From the NCBI GenBank assembly GCA_017406175.1, contig JAFQZB010000091.1, forward strand, positions 1 through 49,039: a stretch of DNA of 49,039 nt. The letters run 5' to 3'. The translations under genes were made by a program, and so were the position numbers. Below the pieces are notes generated by a model. That model ran no database searches, was not told the DNA's origin, and saw nothing but the letters and a program-made list of their open reading frames with translations. Within the stretch, counting starts at the first letter, position 1; each line of letters begins with the position of its first letter. Shown here in pieces: positions 33,851 to 45,455 of this stretch. The stretch comes from Selenomonadaceae bacterium (GTDB lineage Bacteria; Bacillota; Negativicutes; Selenomonadales; Selenomonadaceae).

Positions 33851-35048
33851 AAATAAATCTCCTTAGAAGTTTTTTTATCTCAATCATGATGTGTTCGACG
33901 GCGCGGACAATGTCTTCTTGCGTCCTAAATTGCCTCAAGGTTCTGTCGACGTCCGTGAAGTAAATAAGATTGCCCCGTGCGTCGTGCAAATCTGTTCTGC
34001 CGACCAAACCGTTGAATTTTTTATCATACTCGGCAACAATTTTCTGTGGCAAAATATTTCTTCCGTTGAGCAATCGCTTAATTTCCGGCTCTTTGTAAAG
34101 CCCTTCTTTTATTTCGTTAGAGAAAATCATAAAACCTGCACAAAACGCTAGTGATTCATCAAGGTAGCTATATCTGCCATTATAACAGCCTACTCTAAGC
34201 CAAAGTTCCTTGTCGTCGTCAAGCTTTACGTCCGTGCATTGGAGACAGATACTCGGCCAAGAAAATGCCGTGCCAAAAAATCTGTCGATATATCGTTTGT
34301 AAGTATAGCAATCGCCTATCTCCATACGTTTGTTGCCGCCGCGCTTGAGATGATATTTTTGGCAAAAGTTTTCGTCGAAACGATTATCGAGAGCCGTGAA
34401 AAATTTGCGCATAACTTCTTCCGTTAGACCTTGCGAATAGGTTCTTGTAATCATTTTATCAATTTCTTCGGAAACACTTATCAAGTTTTTCTCTGAATCC
34501 CTATCTTTTGGAGGATTCTTCTCGCAAGCATCAATCCAATAAAAACCTTCCGAACAAAATGCAACGTCGTCTATTTTGTCAGAGCGAATGAAATTTGTTG
34601 ACCTGTCTTGGAATCCGAAATCGCCCACGCTTTCCCATGAAGGAAATTCTCCTTGTGGCGTCAAGTAATAGAGAACAGGCGGCTCGCTCAAAGAATTATC
34701 TTTATGATACGCTTCTGCCTCGCACCAATAATCGCGACATTGATTGGGTTGGTCGACAGCGTCTTCTTTTCCTTTTATCTTGACTTCAATCGGAATGAAA
34801 CGTTTCGACGTGATGATTACCAAATCTATTCGTTTTTGTTTATTTTCTATAAATTGCATATGATACTTATCTTCTTCGGGAACTTTTGAGCTGTCAACAA
34901 AAACCCTTGCATGCTCTAATTCTTTATTACTCATTTTAAGGCGCAGAACGTGTTTATCAAACAGTTCGAGATAGAGTCGCCAGCGTTCGGGATTCTCTTT
35001 AGGCGAAAGAAGTTCATACATCAAATTTGTTAATTCAGTCTCTTGCAT
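33843..35048 (-). CDS. PD-(D/E)XK nuclease superfamily protein (PDDEXK_4-like)
   Basis: The 401-residue protein starts at ATG 35048 (GGAGGT 7 bases away). It has the nuclease core: helix LMYELLSPKENPERW, Asp 75 in RIDLVIIT, then Glu 88 and Lys 90 in IPIEVKIKG, and a downstream QCRDYW helix. This fits the PDDEXK_4 group found in defence and toxin-like genes. The C-terminal 200 residues (CYTYKRYIDRFFGTAFSWP, YNGRYSYLDESL) are an unknown, probably target-recognising domain. Codon use is more AT-rich than in the sufS gene it overlaps, hinting at transfer. Confidence 0.78.
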   Translation of the reverse strand: MQETELTNLMYELLSPKENPERWRLYLELFDKHVLRLKMSNKELEHARVFVDSSKVPEEDKYHMQFIENKQKRIDLVIITSKRFIPIEVKIKGKEDAVDQPNQCRDYWCEAEAYHKDNSLSEPPVLYYLTPQGEFPSWESVGDFGFQDRSTNFIRSDKIDDVAFCSEGFYWIDACEKNPPKDRDSEKNLISVSEEIDKMITRTYSQGLTEEVMRKFFTALDNRFDENFCQKYHLKRGGNKRMEIGDCYTYKRYIDRFFGTAFSWPSICLQCTDVKLDDDKELWLRVGCYNGRYSYLDESLAFCAGFMIFSNEIKEGLYKEPEIKRLLNGRNILPQKIVAEYDKKFNGLVGRTDLHDARGNLIYFTDVDRTLRQFRTQEDIVRAVEHIMIEIKKLLRRFIYG

Positions 35049-35078
35049 TTTGAAGACCTCCAATAAAGTTTTTTCTAC

Positions 35079-35107
35079 ATTGTAGCGGCGCAAGTCGAAT
35101 TACGCAA
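35079..35107 (-). promoter_or_regulatory. Promoter of the nuclease-suf-prfA-hemW train
   Basis: On the minus strand TTGCGT (35107-35102) and TACAAT (35084-35079) are spaced by 17 bases, about 30 bases upstream of the nuclease ATG. Confidence 0.55.
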
Positions 35108-35110
35108 CAG

Positions 35111-35140
35111 AAAAAGCACCGGAGGTTTTATCCCCGATGC
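35111..35140 (-). terminator. Intrinsic terminator after the GT17 gene
   Basis: On the minus strand GCATCGG pairs with CCGGTGC (one G-T pair) and is followed by TTTTT. It separates lysC-GT17 from the nuclease promoter. Confidence 0.65.
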
Positions 35141-35146
35141 CTTGTC

Positions 35147-36031
35147 TTAGCCTCTGACGAAGTGCGGATATTTCTTTAGGAAGTCCTTTAGCGCAGGCAA
35201 CTTGATTTCGTTCACGTCGCAGGGCGCGAATTTTGCGGGCGTATGGAAATATTTCCCGCTAGCCATCGCCGCCTCCACGAAGGCTTTATCCAGATACTTC
35301 TTGTTCTCGTGGAAAAGTTCAACGTCCTCGACTGCCGCCTGCATTTTCTCCGTAATTCTCTCGACGCCGCCCATATAGGAGAAGTGCCAGCCGCCGTTCA
35401 TGACGCGTGGAAAACCTTTGCGGGCGTCGCGCAGGGCTTGCGGCGAATCCAAATGCTTGAACTTGCAAAGGCTCGTTCCCTCACACGGCAAATCCGACCG
35501 CCAGTCAAAGTAGTAAAGGTACGATTGCAGATGAAAACTTATCGGGCTTAAGTCCAAGAACTTCGCGATAGGTATTCCGCAGTGAAACGGAACTAGCGTG
35601 CCGCGTGTGTAAGGCGTAGGGTCATAGAAGGCAACCAAGTCAATGCGTTTGTTCACGTCGGTGAAGCTCTCGCGAATCGTCTGGATTATCTTCGGGTCGG
35701 GAATCTCATCCACGTCGCTAATCATAATCAAATCGTCCGGTTCGGCGTCAGGTAAGCCCTTGGCAATGTTGTTGCGCTGATTGTTTTCAATCGCCCAATC
35801 GCCCACGCCCTTATAATCAACGACCGAAGTATCCATGAGATAGCTAATCTTCGACAAGTAAGGCTCGTAATCGTGAATGTGTTCGTAGAAGTTGAACGGC
35901 TTGGGAACGTTGGCGTGCGTCTTGTCCGCCTCGACGATAACAAACCTATCGACGACATCATAGAGACTAGCAAGCCTAAGCTCCAAAATCTCCAGCTCAT
36001 TAAAGAACGTAAAGCAGTCGTAAATCTTCAT
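35147..36031 (-). CDS. Glycosyltransferase family 17 protein
   Basis: The 294-residue protein resembles GT17, the family of the eukaryotic bisecting GlcNAc transferase. It has KIYDCFTFFNELEILELRL at the N terminus, FVIVEADKTH, the metal-binding DVDEIPD motif and GGWHFSYMGG. It probably adds a sugar to a surface glycan in the cytoplasm. The bacterial acceptor is unknown. It lies 6 bases downstream of lysC, so it is expressed with an amino acid biosynthesis gene, and a terminator follows. There is no signal peptide or membrane helix. Confidence 0.87.
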   Translation of the reverse strand: MKIYDCFTFFNELEILELRLASLYDVVDRFVIVEADKTHANVPKPFNFYEHIHDYEPYLSKISYLMDTSVVDYKGVGDWAIENNQRNNIAKGLPDAEPDDLIMISDVDEIPDPKIIQTIRESFTDVNKRIDLVAFYDPTPYTRGTLVPFHCGIPIAKFLDLSPISFHLQSYLYYFDWRSDLPCEGTSLCKFKHLDSPQALRDARKGFPRVMNGGWHFSYMGGVERITEKMQAAVEDVELFHENKKYLDKAFVEAAMASGKYFHTPAKFAPCDVNEIKLPALKDFLKKYPHFVRG

Positions 36032-36037
36032 GGCGGC

Positions 36038-37273
36038 TTACCTGTCTGGGAAGAACTCATCATGAATGCTGTTGACTGCCTCAGTGACCTGCGAGCCTTT
36101 GACGAGGCATGAAACGCTTATCTCCGACGTGCTGATAATGTCAATGTTCACGTCCGCGCGGGCGAGTGCCCCAAACATTCTAGCGGCAAAGCCCGGACTG
36201 CCTAACATGCCCGCACCCACGATTGAGACCTTAGCCATGTCCTCTTCGACGAGAACCGACGCCGCATTAATCTTTTCGCTAGCCACGCCGATAATCTTCT
36301 TTGCTTCGGGCAAGTCGTCAAGGTTTATCGTAAAGACAATGTCATTTATGTTGCGGTCGATATTGCGTATGCTCTGAACAATCATATCAACGGAAACATT
36401 TGCTTCGGCGAGAGCCTGGAAAAGCGTATGGGCAATGCCCGGACTGTTCGGAACGCCGATAACGGAAACTTTCGCAACCTTCATATCGTGAGCTACGCCG
36501 CGTATCTCAAAATCTCTGTCCTCCAATGTATAATCCTCCCTGATAATCGTGCCCGCCTCTTTGGTAAAGGTCGAGCGAACGTGAATAGGCATGTTGAAGA
36601 ATTGCCCCATCTCCACCGAGCGCGGCTGCATAACTCCCGCGCCGAGGCGAGCCATCTCCAACATTTCGACATAGGTAATTTCTTTCATTCTGCGTGCGTT
36701 CTTTACAATGCGTGGGTCAGCCGAGTAAACGCCGTCAACGTCCGTAAAGATTTCGCACTCGTCAGCCTTGAGGGCACCCGCCAGAGCAACGGCAGAAGTA
36801 TCCGAACCGCCGCGCCCCAATGTCACGGGGTCGCCGAACTTGTCCGCGCCTTGAAAGCCAGCGACGACGACGACTTGCCCTTTGTTAAGCTCGTCATGCA
36901 CGCGCTTAGGTTTAATGCCAAGTATCCTGCCCTTCGTGTGCACGGAATTTGTCCTCATGCCCACTTGCGCACCCGTCAACGAAATCGCTGGTTGCCCCAA
37001 CTTTTTAAACGCCATAGCCAACAGAGCAATCGAGACTTGCTCGCCCGTGGTTAGGAGCATATCGAGTTCCCGCAGATAATTTCCCTTGTAAGGTTGCGCA
37101 TCGATTCCTCCCGCCAAAGCTATCAAGTCATCGGTCGTCTTGCCCATTGCCGAGACCACCACGACGATTTTATCGTCGGATTTCTTTTCGGCAAGGATTC
37201 TCTGTGCCACAGCCAAAATTTTATCAGTAGTCGCAACCGAAGAGCCGCCGAATTTCTTTACAATCAGAGCCAT
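36038..37273 (-). CDS. lysC: Aspartate kinase
   Basis: The 411-residue enzyme has the kinase N-terminal motif KKFGGSSV, the conserved GRGGSDTSAVALA and FTDVDGVYSADPR, and two C-terminal ACT domains (VSVIGVPNSPGIAH and VSIVGAGMLGSPG) that bind allosteric amino acids. It phosphorylates aspartate, the first step to lysine, threonine and methionine. GGAGGATG lies before ATG 37273. The 27-residue longer frame is not supported. It is monofunctional, with no homoserine dehydrogenase part. Confidence 0.96.
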   Translation of the reverse strand: MALIVKKFGGSSVATTDKILAVAQRILAEKKSDDKIVVVVSAMGKTTDDLIALAGGIDAQPYKGNYLRELDMLLTTGEQVSIALLAMAFKKLGQPAISLTGAQVGMRTNSVHTKGRILGIKPKRVHDELNKGQVVVVAGFQGADKFGDPVTLGRGGSDTSAVALAGALKADECEIFTDVDGVYSADPRIVKNARRMKEITYVEMLEMARLGAGVMQPRSVEMGQFFNMPIHVRSTFTKEAGTIIREDYTLEDRDFEIRGVAHDMKVAKVSVIGVPNSPGIAHTLFQALAEANVSVDMIVQSIRNIDRNINDIVFTINLDDLPEAKKIIGVASEKINAASVLVEEDMAKVSIVGAGMLGSPGFAARMFGALARADVNIDIISTSEISVSCLVKGSQVTEAVNSIHDEFFPDR

Positions 37274-37365
37274 GCGTCCATCCTCCTTCGTACAGCTCAA
37301 GATAATCAAAAGGAAAGCGACTCCGCCCGAAACGGAATCGCCCAAAATTTTCAAGTTCGAGACGA

Positions 37366-37623
37366 TTACTTCTTCGCCTGGTTCTTGGTGATTTTGTCGG
37401 AAGTCTTCGCGGGGGCGGCGGGTGCCATCAACGTTTGGAAAATGTCCGTCAAGGCAACCGTCACGACGCCGAGAACGTCCTTAAGCACTGCATTATAGAG
37501 GTCGCCGCCGTCAGTTACGCCGCGTCCGTTTGCCGTGATGAAAAATTTCTTCGGGTGGTCGCTAGCCTTAAGTGCCGCGTCGATTTTCTCCGCTATCATT
37601 TGCGCAAGCTGTTCTTTATCCAT
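37366..37623 (-). CDS. Small protein upstream of lysC (unknown)
   Basis: The 85-residue soluble protein has a helical N terminus (DKEQLAQMIAEKIDAALKA), a short KKFFITANGRGVTDGGDLYN segment and a Lys/Ala-rich tail. GGGAGTG lies 8 bases before ATG 37623. I do not recognise it. The gene stands between the repeat region and lysC on the same strand, separated from lysC by 92 bases. Confidence 0.65.
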   Translation of the reverse strand: MDKEQLAQMIAEKIDAALKASDHPKKFFITANGRGVTDGGDLYNAVLKDVLGVVTVALTDIFQTLMAPAAPAKTSDKITKNQAKK

Positions 37624-37690
37624 GTTTTTCACTCCCAATCTATTTTACTGTCAACTTCAACGCGCCGAATAAAATTCCTGCAGTTGTATT

Positions 37691-37858
37691 CTACTTTTCT
37701 TTTGCTCACCAAAAAGAAAAGATAGCAAAAGAAAAGGGTGCCTCGCGGGGGCGCAAGGGTCGCTCACCGCGCTCACGAATATTTTTGAGCTGGAGTTCGC
37801 CGCGGTTTTTACATCACGTAAAAGCGCGGCGGGAGCCGTCGTCCATGACGGCTCCTTT
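37691..37858 (+). repeat. Structured intergenic repeat, copy B
   Basis: It begins with a 13-bp inverted repeat, CTTTTCTTTTGCT and AGCAAAAGAAAAG (37691-37735). A GC-rich part follows. A long hairpin (CGCCGCG, TTTTAC and GTAAAA, CGCGGCG; about 37799-37832) comes next, then GGAGCCGTC-GTCCAT-GACGGCTCC (to 37856) ending in TTTTG. Start and end match copy A at 10421-10535, including the GTCCAT loop. The 37624-37876 gap holds no gene. The last hairpin may also act as a terminator on plus. Confidence 0.5.
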
Positions 37859-37876
37859 TGTTACGTTGTTGCTTGG

Positions 37877-39268
<1,392 letters not shown>

Positions 39269-39272
39269 TCAT

Positions 39273-40511
39273 TTGGTAAAGACAATCGCAGTTGCCGGGC
39301 TTGGTTATGTGGGGCTTTCAATGGCGACCTTGCTCGCGCAAAAAAATCATGTGCTTGCCGTCGACGTGTCCAAGGAAAGAGTCGACATGGTGAACAATCG
39401 CCAATCGCCAATCCGCGACGACTACATAGAAAAATTCTTCGCTGAACGTGAACTCGACCTAACCGCCACGACCAACGCCGAGCCAGCTTACGCCTTCGCG
39501 GAATTCGTGATTATCGCCGTGCCGACCAACTACGACCCTAAGAAAAATTTCTTCGATACCTCCGCTGTCTGCTCCGTCATCGAACAGGTCATAGCCAGCA
39601 ACCCAAAAGCTTACATGATTATCAAAAGCACCGTGCCCGTCGGTTTCGTCAAGTCCATGCGCGAGAAGTATTCCACGCAAAAGATTTTGTTCAGTCCCGA
39701 ATTCTTGCGCGAGTCCAAAGCCCTTTACGACAACTTGTATCCGTCACGAATTATCGTTGGGCTTGATACGCAGGACGCCAGACAAGTTGCTAAGGCTAAA
39801 GAGTTCGCTGAGCTGTTGCAGGCGGGCGCGGAGAAGGAAGATATTCCAACGCTCCTAATGGGCACGACTGAGGCTGAAGCTGTTAAGCTGTTCGCTAACA
39901 CCTATCTTGCCTTGCGTGTGGCTTACTTCAACGAGCTTGACACCTACGCCGAGATTAAGAACTTGAACACGCAAGACATTATCAAGGGCGTCTGCTACGA
40001 CCCGCGAATCGGTGACCAGTATAATAATCCGTCCTTCGGCTACGGCGGCTACTGCTTGCCCAAAGACACTAAGCAACTGCTTGCCAACTATCAAGACGTG
40101 CCGGAGAATTTGATTGAGGCAATCGTCAACAGCAACCGCACCCGCAAAGATTTTATCGCCTCACGAGTCTTGGAGATGTCTGGGACGTATGCTGACGGCG
40201 AATCCTTTGAGACCGAACGCGAGAATGAAATTATCGTCGGGGTGTGGCGGCTGGCTATGAAGACCGGCTCCGACAATTTCCGCCAATCGTCAATTCAAGG
40301 CATCATGAAACGTCTTAAGGCGAAGAGCATAACCGTTATCGTCTATGAACCTTCCCTGCCCGACGGCTCGACCTTCTTCGGTAGTCGCGTCGTCAATGAC
40401 ATTGCCGAGTTCAAACGCCTAAGCAAATGCATTATCGCCAACCGCTATGACAGCGAGCTTGACGACGTTAAAGACAAAGTTTATACACGCGACCTCTTCA
40501 AACGAGACTAA
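39273..40511 (+). CDS. ugd: UDP-glucose/GDP-mannose dehydrogenase family protein
   Basis: The 412-residue protein has the NAD-binding [10 protein letters not shown] at the start, STVPVGF, and [11 protein letters not shown]. The catalytic cysteine lies in [16 protein letters not shown], and a C-terminal UDP-binding domain follows ([19 protein letters not shown]). It oxidises UDP-glucose (or a similar nucleotide sugar) to the uronic acid for capsule or exopolysaccharide. GGAG at 39261-39264 favours TTG 39273 over the longer frame. It is the one intact nucleotide-sugar gene in the window. Confidence 0.93.
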   Translation: MVKTIAVAGLGYVGLSMATLLAQKNHVLAVDVSKERVDMVNNRQSPIRDDYIEKFFAERELDLTATTNAEPAYAFAEFVIIAVPTNYDPKKNFFDTSAVCSVIEQVIASNPKAYMIIKSTVPVGFVKSMREKYSTQKILFSPEFLRESKALYDNLYPSRIIVGLDTQDARQVAKAKEFAELLQAGAEKEDIPTLLMGTTEAEAVKLFANTYLALRVAYFNELDTYAEIKNLNTQDIIKGVCYDPRIGDQYNNPSFGYGGYCLPKDTKQLLANYQDVPENLIEAIVNSNRTRKDFIASRVLEMSGTYADGESFETERENEIIVGVWRLAMKTGSDNFRQSSIQGIMKRLKAKSITVIVYEPSLPDGSTFFGSRVVNDIAEFKRLSKCIIANRYDSELDDVKDKVYTRDLFKRD

Positions 40512-40615
40512 AGCCAATCCTCCGTGCAGATTAATTTGCGGCGCAAGCGTGAACGCTTGACCCAGCGGTCGCGTCGAAGTCATCTACAACCCCAGCTTGT
40601 CACCGCGCAAAAAGT

Positions 40616-40644
40616 TTGCGATAGAAAAAATTTTTTGCTATCAT
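40616..40644 (+). promoter_or_regulatory. Promoter of secA
   Basis: TTGCGA (40616-40621) and TATCAT (40639-40644), with TGC before it, are spaced by 17 bases. The ribosome binding site AGGAG follows at 40661-40665. Confidence 0.65.
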
Positions 40645-40673
40645 GTGGAAAATTTTCGCGAGGAGTGATGACT

Positions 40674-43289
40674 TTGTTTGGATTCTTGAAAAGATTCTTC
40701 GGCGACAACAATGACAAGGAAATTAAACGTCTGCAAAAGACGGTCGATAAAGTCAACGCGTTGGAGGCGGGACTTCAAAGCTACACGGACGACAAGCTTG
40801 CGGCGTCAACGGATAGATTTCGTGAACGCCTGCAGGCGGGCGAGACCTTGGAAGACATTTTGCCGGAAGCGTTCGCGGTTTGTAGAGAGGCGTCGCGGCG
40901 AGTTCTGGGTATGCGGCATTTCGACGTTCAACTTATGGGCGGCATGTGCTTGCACGAGGGAAAGATTGCCGAGATGAAGACAGGCGAAGGCAAAACGTTG
41001 GTAGCGACGTTGCCCGTTTACCTAAACGCGCTTGAGGGTAAGGGCGTGCACATGGTTACGGTTAATGATTACCTTGCCCGCCGCGACTCCGAATGGATGG
41101 GTCAACTTTATAATTTCTTGGGCTTGAGCGTCGGCTTGATTCTCCACGATATGGACTTCCCCGAACGCAAACACGCTTACGGCTGTGACGTGACGTTTGG
41201 CACGAATAACGAGTTCGGCTTTGACTATCTGCGCGACAATATGGTTGTCCATGAAGAACAAATGGTTCAGCGTCCGTTGCATTATGCTATCGTCGACGAG
41301 GTGGACTCAATCCTAATCGACGAGGCACGCACGCCGCTTATCATCAGCGGACCTGGTCAGAAGTCAACGGACATGTATGCAGTTATGGCACGGGCGGTTG
41401 CCAACCTAAAAGAGGGCGATGATTACAAAGTCGACGAGAAGCAAAAGACCGTCGCGCCCAATGATGAAGTCGTTCCGAAGATAGAAAAGTTCCTTGGAAT
41501 TCAAAACCTCTACGCGCCGGAGAATATCGAGCTTAGTCACTGCTTTACGATGGCACTTCGGGCAAAGGCACTGATGAAACGCGACCGCGATTACGTCGTG
41601 CGCGATGACGAGATTATCATTGTCGACGAGTTCACGGGGCGTCTTATGACGGGGCGCAGATATTCCGACGGACTTCATCAAGCAATCGAGGCTAAGGAAG
41701 GCGTGAGGATTCAGCGCGAGTCACAGACATTGGCAACGATAACTTTCCAAAACTATTTCCGCATGTATGACAAGCTGGCTGGCATGACGGGCACGGCTAA
41801 GACAGAAGAGGACGAGTTTTTAAAGATTTACAAGCTGCCAGTCGTCGTGATTCCGACCAATAAACCTGTTCGCCGCACCGACCACCCCGACGTTGTTTAC
41901 AAGAACAAGCGCGCGAAGTATCGAGCCGTCACCGCCGAAGTCGAACGCGTTCACGAGAAGGGGCAACCAGTCCTAATCGGCACAACGTCAATCGAACAGT
42001 CCGAAGAGCTTAGCGGTTATCTCAAGAAACGCGGCATACCTCACAGCGTGCTTAATGCGAAGTTCCACGAGAAGGAAGCGCAAATCGTAGCCGACGCAGG
42101 ACAGCGGGGAGTCGTGACAATCGCTACGAACATGGCGGGGCGCGGCACTGACATTAAGCTTGGCGAAGGCGTCCCCGAACTCGGCGGGCTGTTCATAATC
42201 GGCACGGAGCGTCACGAGTCGCGGCGCATAGATAATCAGTTGCGCGGACGTTCAGGGCGTCAAGGTGACCCCGGCGAGTCGCGGTTCTATATCTCGTTGG
42301 AAGATGACTTGATGCGGCTGTTCGCCTCGGAAACCATTTCCAAGATTATGGACAAGCTCGGCATGGAAGAGGACGAGCCGATTGAGCATTCGCTAATCAC
42401 GCGTTCGATTGAAAATGCGCAAAAGAAAGTCGAGGCGCGGAACTTCGACATACGCAAGCACGTCCTGGAGTATGATGACGTTATGAATCAGCAACGCGAG
42501 ATAATGTACGGCGAGCGCAAGAAGATACTTCGCGGCGAAAACCTGCGGGACAATATCCGCGGCATGGTCAATCACATAATCAAGCAGGAAATGAATCAGT
42601 ACGCGAACGAGAAACTTTATCCGGAAGAGTGGCAACTTGACGAGCTGATTAAGGACGCGGAGAAAATTTTTGCGCCGCCTGGGGTGTTGAAGCAATCGGA
42701 GCTTGAAGCAATGAGCCGCGACGAACTCAAGGAGCATTTGGAAAAGCTAGCGGAGGACACGTATAAGCAACGCGAGCAAATGTTTACCGAACAAGTCATG
42801 CGGGAGCTTGAAAAGGTTGTCATGCTTAGGATTGTCGATAATAAATGGATGGAGCACCTTGACCATATGGACATGTTGCGCGAGGGAATCAATTTGCGAG
42901 CCTATGGACAGCGTGCGCCGCTCGTCGAGTATAAGATTGAGGCTTTGGCAATGTTCGAGGAAATGGAAGGCGCAATCCAAGACCAAATCGCAACGACGAT
43001 GTATCACGTGGCGATAGTTCAGCAAGCCCCGCCGCCTGACGAGGAAGAGGAAACGCCGCCTGAACCGACAGCTAAAGACGTGCGCGAGGCTGAATCCGTC
43101 GTGCGCCGCGAGCAAGCTAAAGTTGAAGACCGATTGCAGACGGCGCGAGCCTCTCACGGCGACGAAGTATCACCTGCCGAGACTCAAAAACGAGCTAAGA
43201 CTGCTGACGGAAAAAAAATAGGCCGCAACGACCCATGTCCTTGCGGCTCTGGTAAGAAGTATAAAAATTGTTGCGGCAGGAATAAATAA
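40674..43289 (+). CDS. secA: Preprotein translocase ATPase SecA
   Basis: The 871-residue motor has Walker [30 protein letters not shown], the second RecA fold with [13 protein letters not shown] and [15 protein letters not shown], the helical scaffold, and a C-terminal zinc motif ([17 protein letters not shown]) that contacts SecB or phospholipid. It drives proteins through SecYEG. AGGAG at 40661-40665 is only two bases from ATG 40668 but 8 from TTG 40674, so TTG is preferred. It converges on the next gene with no gap between the two stop codons. Confidence 0.97.
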   Translation: MFGFLKRFFGDNNDKEIKRLQKTVDKVNALEAGLQSYTDDKLAASTDRFRERLQAGETLEDILPEAFAVCREASRRVLGMRHFDVQLMGGMCLHEGKIAEMKTGEGKTLVATLPVYLNALEGKGVHMVTVNDYLARRDSEWMGQLYNFLGLSVGLILHDMDFPERKHAYGCDVTFGTNNEFGFDYLRDNMVVHEEQMVQRPLHYAIVDEVDSILIDEARTPLIISGPGQKSTDMYAVMARAVANLKEGDDYKVDEKQKTVAPNDEVVPKIEKFLGIQNLYAPENIELSHCFTMALRAKALMKRDRDYVVRDDEIIIVDEFTGRLMTGRRYSDGLHQAIEAKEGVRIQRESQTLATITFQNYFRMYDKLAGMTGTAKTEEDEFLKIYKLPVVVIPTNKPVRRTDHPDVVYKNKRAKYRAVTAEVERVHEKGQPVLIGTTSIEQSEELSGYLKKRGIPHSVLNAKFHEKEAQIVADAGQRGVVTIATNMAGRGTDIKLGEGVPELGGLFIIGTERHESRRIDNQLRGRSGRQGDPGESRFYISLEDDLMRLFASETISKIMDKLGMEEDEPIEHSLITRSIENAQKKVEARNFDIRKHVLEYDDVMNQQREIMYGERKKILRGENLRDNIRGMVNHIIKQEMNQYANEKLYPEEWQLDELIKDAEKIFAPPGVLKQSELEAMSRDELKEHLEKLAEDTYKQREQMFTEQVMRELEKVVMLRIVDNKWMEHLDHMDMLREGINLRAYGQRAPLVEYKIEALAMFEEMEGAIQDQIATTMYHVAIVQQAPPPDEEEETPPEPTAKDVREAESVVRREQAKVEDRLQTARASHGDEVSPAETQKRAKTADGKKIGRNDPCPCGSGKKYKNCCGRNK

Positions 43290-43883
43290 CTAAAGCTTAA
43301 TGCCCAAATCCCACGAGGCGGGCCAATACGTTTCAGCGATGTCGAGGATTGGCGGAACCAGTTCTTCGACATTTTTTATTTTGAGGAGCCGCCACTCGTC
43401 GCCGCGCCTTTTGAACTCCAAAACGAAATTCAACGCGCCAATCATCTTGCCATAACTTGAAGCGTCGCCGACCATCTTAACTGCAAGCGTCGCCCCGTCG
43501 CCCGAAATTTTTTCTGCGCCGTATTCCGCGTGGACGGCCTTAAGCAATCGGTCAAGCTCGGCGGCAAGGAACTTTATCGGCGTCTCAGCGAAAGTCTTTG
43601 CCTCTTTAAAGCTCCCGTCGAAGTATGCGGCGATGACTTTGTTAATCAAGCCGAGGTGCACGCCGCGAAATTTATCATTGTACAGGCGCAAGATACGCGA
43701 CCCGAACTTGAAGAACAAATCCTTAGGATAAAGCTCGTGGAACGCCGCGCAGTTCTTAGCAAGGAAATCCGTCGTCTCGTCGTAGCCAACGTCCATTAAA
43801 GCTTTCAAGTCGACGTGCTCGGCAAAAGTTTTCTCGTCGCGAGAGTTAATCGCCACCAGAATCTTTTTAAGTTCATCAGTCAA
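43290..43883 (-). CDS. Protein of unknown function (DUF2939-like layout)
   Basis: The 197-residue soluble protein opens with an amphipathic helix, KKILVAINSRDEKTFAEHVDLKAL. The wording of this segment recalls DUF2939-type proteins, in which a helical pair precedes a beta domain, but the match is weak. The C-terminal part alternates strands (NFVLEFKRRGDEWRLLKIKNV). The start is behind GGAGAG. Its stop directly abuts the secA stop on the other strand, and guaA lies upstream on the same strand. Confidence 0.7.
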   Translation of the reverse strand: MTDELKKILVAINSRDEKTFAEHVDLKALMDVGYDETTDFLAKNCAAFHELYPKDLFFKFGSRILRLYNDKFRGVHLGLINKVIAAYFDGSFKEAKTFAETPIKFLAAELDRLLKAVHAEYGAEKISGDGATLAVKMVGDASSYGKMIGALNFVLEFKRRGDEWRLLKIKNVEELVPPILDIAETYWPASWDLGIKL

Positions 43884-43895
43884 AGCAATCTCTCC

Positions 43896-45419
43896 TCATT
43901 CAAATTCAATCGTAGCGGGCGGCTTGCTCGTGCAGTCGTAGAGGACGCGATTGACGCCTTTGACCTCGTTGACGATACGATTAGCGGCGCGGCTCAACAC
44001 GTCCCACGGAATTTGCGCCGCCTCCGCCGTCATGAAGTCGCTAGTAAGCACCGCACGCAACGCAATCGCAAAGTCGTAAGTCCTGCCGTCGCCCATGACG
44101 CCGACCGAACGCATATTAGTCAACGCGGCGAAGTATTGCGCCAAATGCTTTATGCCCGCCTTGTCAATCTCCTCGCGATAAATGGCGTCGGCGTCCTGCA
44201 CGAGTTTAACCTTGTCCGCCGTGACCTCGCCGATAATCCTAATTCCTAAGCCAGGCCCTGGGAACGGTTGACGGCTAACGATTTCTTCAGGCAATCCGAG
44301 TTCTCGACCAGCTTCGCGGACTTCATCTTTAAAAAGCAGGCGGAGCGGCTCAACAATCTCTTTGAAGTCCACGAAGTCCGGCAAGCCGCCAACGTTATGA
44401 TGAGACTTGATGACAGCCGACTTGCCAAGCCCGCTCTCAATCACGTCGGGATAAATCGTGCCTTGAACCAGATAATCGACCGCGCCAATCTTCTTGCTGA
44501 CTTCCTCAAACACGCGGATAAATTCCTCGCCGATAATCTTGCGCTTGCGTTCAGGGTCAACGACGCCGCTTAGCTTGCTTAAGAACCTCTCGCCCGCGTC
44601 GACTTGGATAAAGTTCAAATCAAAATGACTGAACGCCTCCGCGACCTGCGCCGCCTCGTTCTTGCGTAAAAGTCCATGGTCAACGAAGACGCAAGTCAAG
44701 TTCTTGCCGACCGCCTTACTTAGTAGCACCGCCGCCACGCTCGAATCAACGCCGCCCGATAACGCGCACAGAACTTTTCCGCCGCCGATTTTCTTCTTGA
44801 GCTGGGTAATCGTATCGACAACAAAGGAGCTCATCTTCCAATCGCGCTTGCAACCGCAGATGTCCACGAAGTTTGAAAAAATCTTCTTGCCCTCGACCGT
44901 GTGAACAACTTCGGGGTGAAATTGCACAGCATAGAAATTCTTAGCGGCGTCCTCCATTGCGGCAATCGGGCAGTTAGCAGTCGTGGCAGTCGCGGTGAAG
45001 CCGGCGGGCGTGGCAGTGATTCTATCCGTATGGCTCATCCACACGACGGAATTTTTTTCCACGCCTTTAAACAGTTCAGACGCGCCGACGATTTCAAGCT
45101 CTGTCCTACCGTATTCTCTGACGGTTGCGGGCTTGACGGAGCCGCCGAGGACGTGAGCCATAGCTTGAGCCCCGTAACAAATGCCCAAAACCGGAACGCC
45201 CAAGCTAAACAACTCGACAGGCGGCAGGAGTGAATCACTTGCATAGACGCTTTGCGGTCCTCCCGTTAAGATAATGCCCGACGGATTGAGCTTGCGAATC
45301 TTTTCCATGCTAAGGGCGGTGTGCACCTCGCAATAAACATTGTTCTCGCGAACGCGCCGCGCTATCAGCTGATTGTATTGCCCGCCGAAGTCTAAAACCA
45401 AAATCATTTCTCTTGCCAA
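43896..45419 (-). CDS. guaA: GMP synthase (glutamine-hydrolysing)
   Basis: The 507-residue enzyme has a class I amidotransferase domain ([14 protein letters not shown], the nucleophile in [15 protein letters not shown]), the PP-loop synthetase domain ([11 protein letters not shown]) and the C-terminal dimerisation domain ending in the typical [10 protein letters not shown]. It converts XMP to GMP. GGGAGTG lies 7 bases before TTG 45419, while the first ATG (45407) is farther. It is separated from metK by a terminator. Confidence 0.96.
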   Translation of the reverse strand: MAREMILVLDFGGQYNQLIARRVRENNVYCEVHTALSMEKIRKLNPSGIILTGGPQSVYASDSLLPPVELFSLGVPVLGICYGAQAMAHVLGGSVKPATVREYGRTELEIVGASELFKGVEKNSVVWMSHTDRITATPAGFTATATTANCPIAAMEDAAKNFYAVQFHPEVVHTVEGKKIFSNFVDICGCKRDWKMSSFVVDTITQLKKKIGGGKVLCALSGGVDSSVAAVLLSKAVGKNLTCVFVDHGLLRKNEAAQVAEAFSHFDLNFIQVDAGERFLSKLSGVVDPERKRKIIGEEFIRVFEEVSKKIGAVDYLVQGTIYPDVIESGLGKSAVIKSHHNVGGLPDFVDFKEIVEPLRLLFKDEVREAGRELGLPEEIVSRQPFPGPGLGIRIIGEVTADKVKLVQDADAIYREEIDKAGIKHLAQYFAALTNMRSVGVMGDGRTYDFAIALRAVLTSDFMTAEAAQIPWDVLSRAANRIVNEVKGVNRVLYDCTSKPPATIEFE

Positions 45420-45455
45420 GTTAATCACTCCCAAAAAGTTTTTTCCATTATAGCC

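Noticed and set aside
27792..35048. A complete EcoRI-type restriction-modification system
   Set aside because: Two methylases are present, but no EcoRI-like endonuclease was found; the nucleases are of the DUF262-HNH and PDDEXK_4 types.
36428..37054. Plus-strand frame of 208 codons inside lysC
   Set aside because: Antisense shadow; the minus-strand aspartate kinase is unambiguous.
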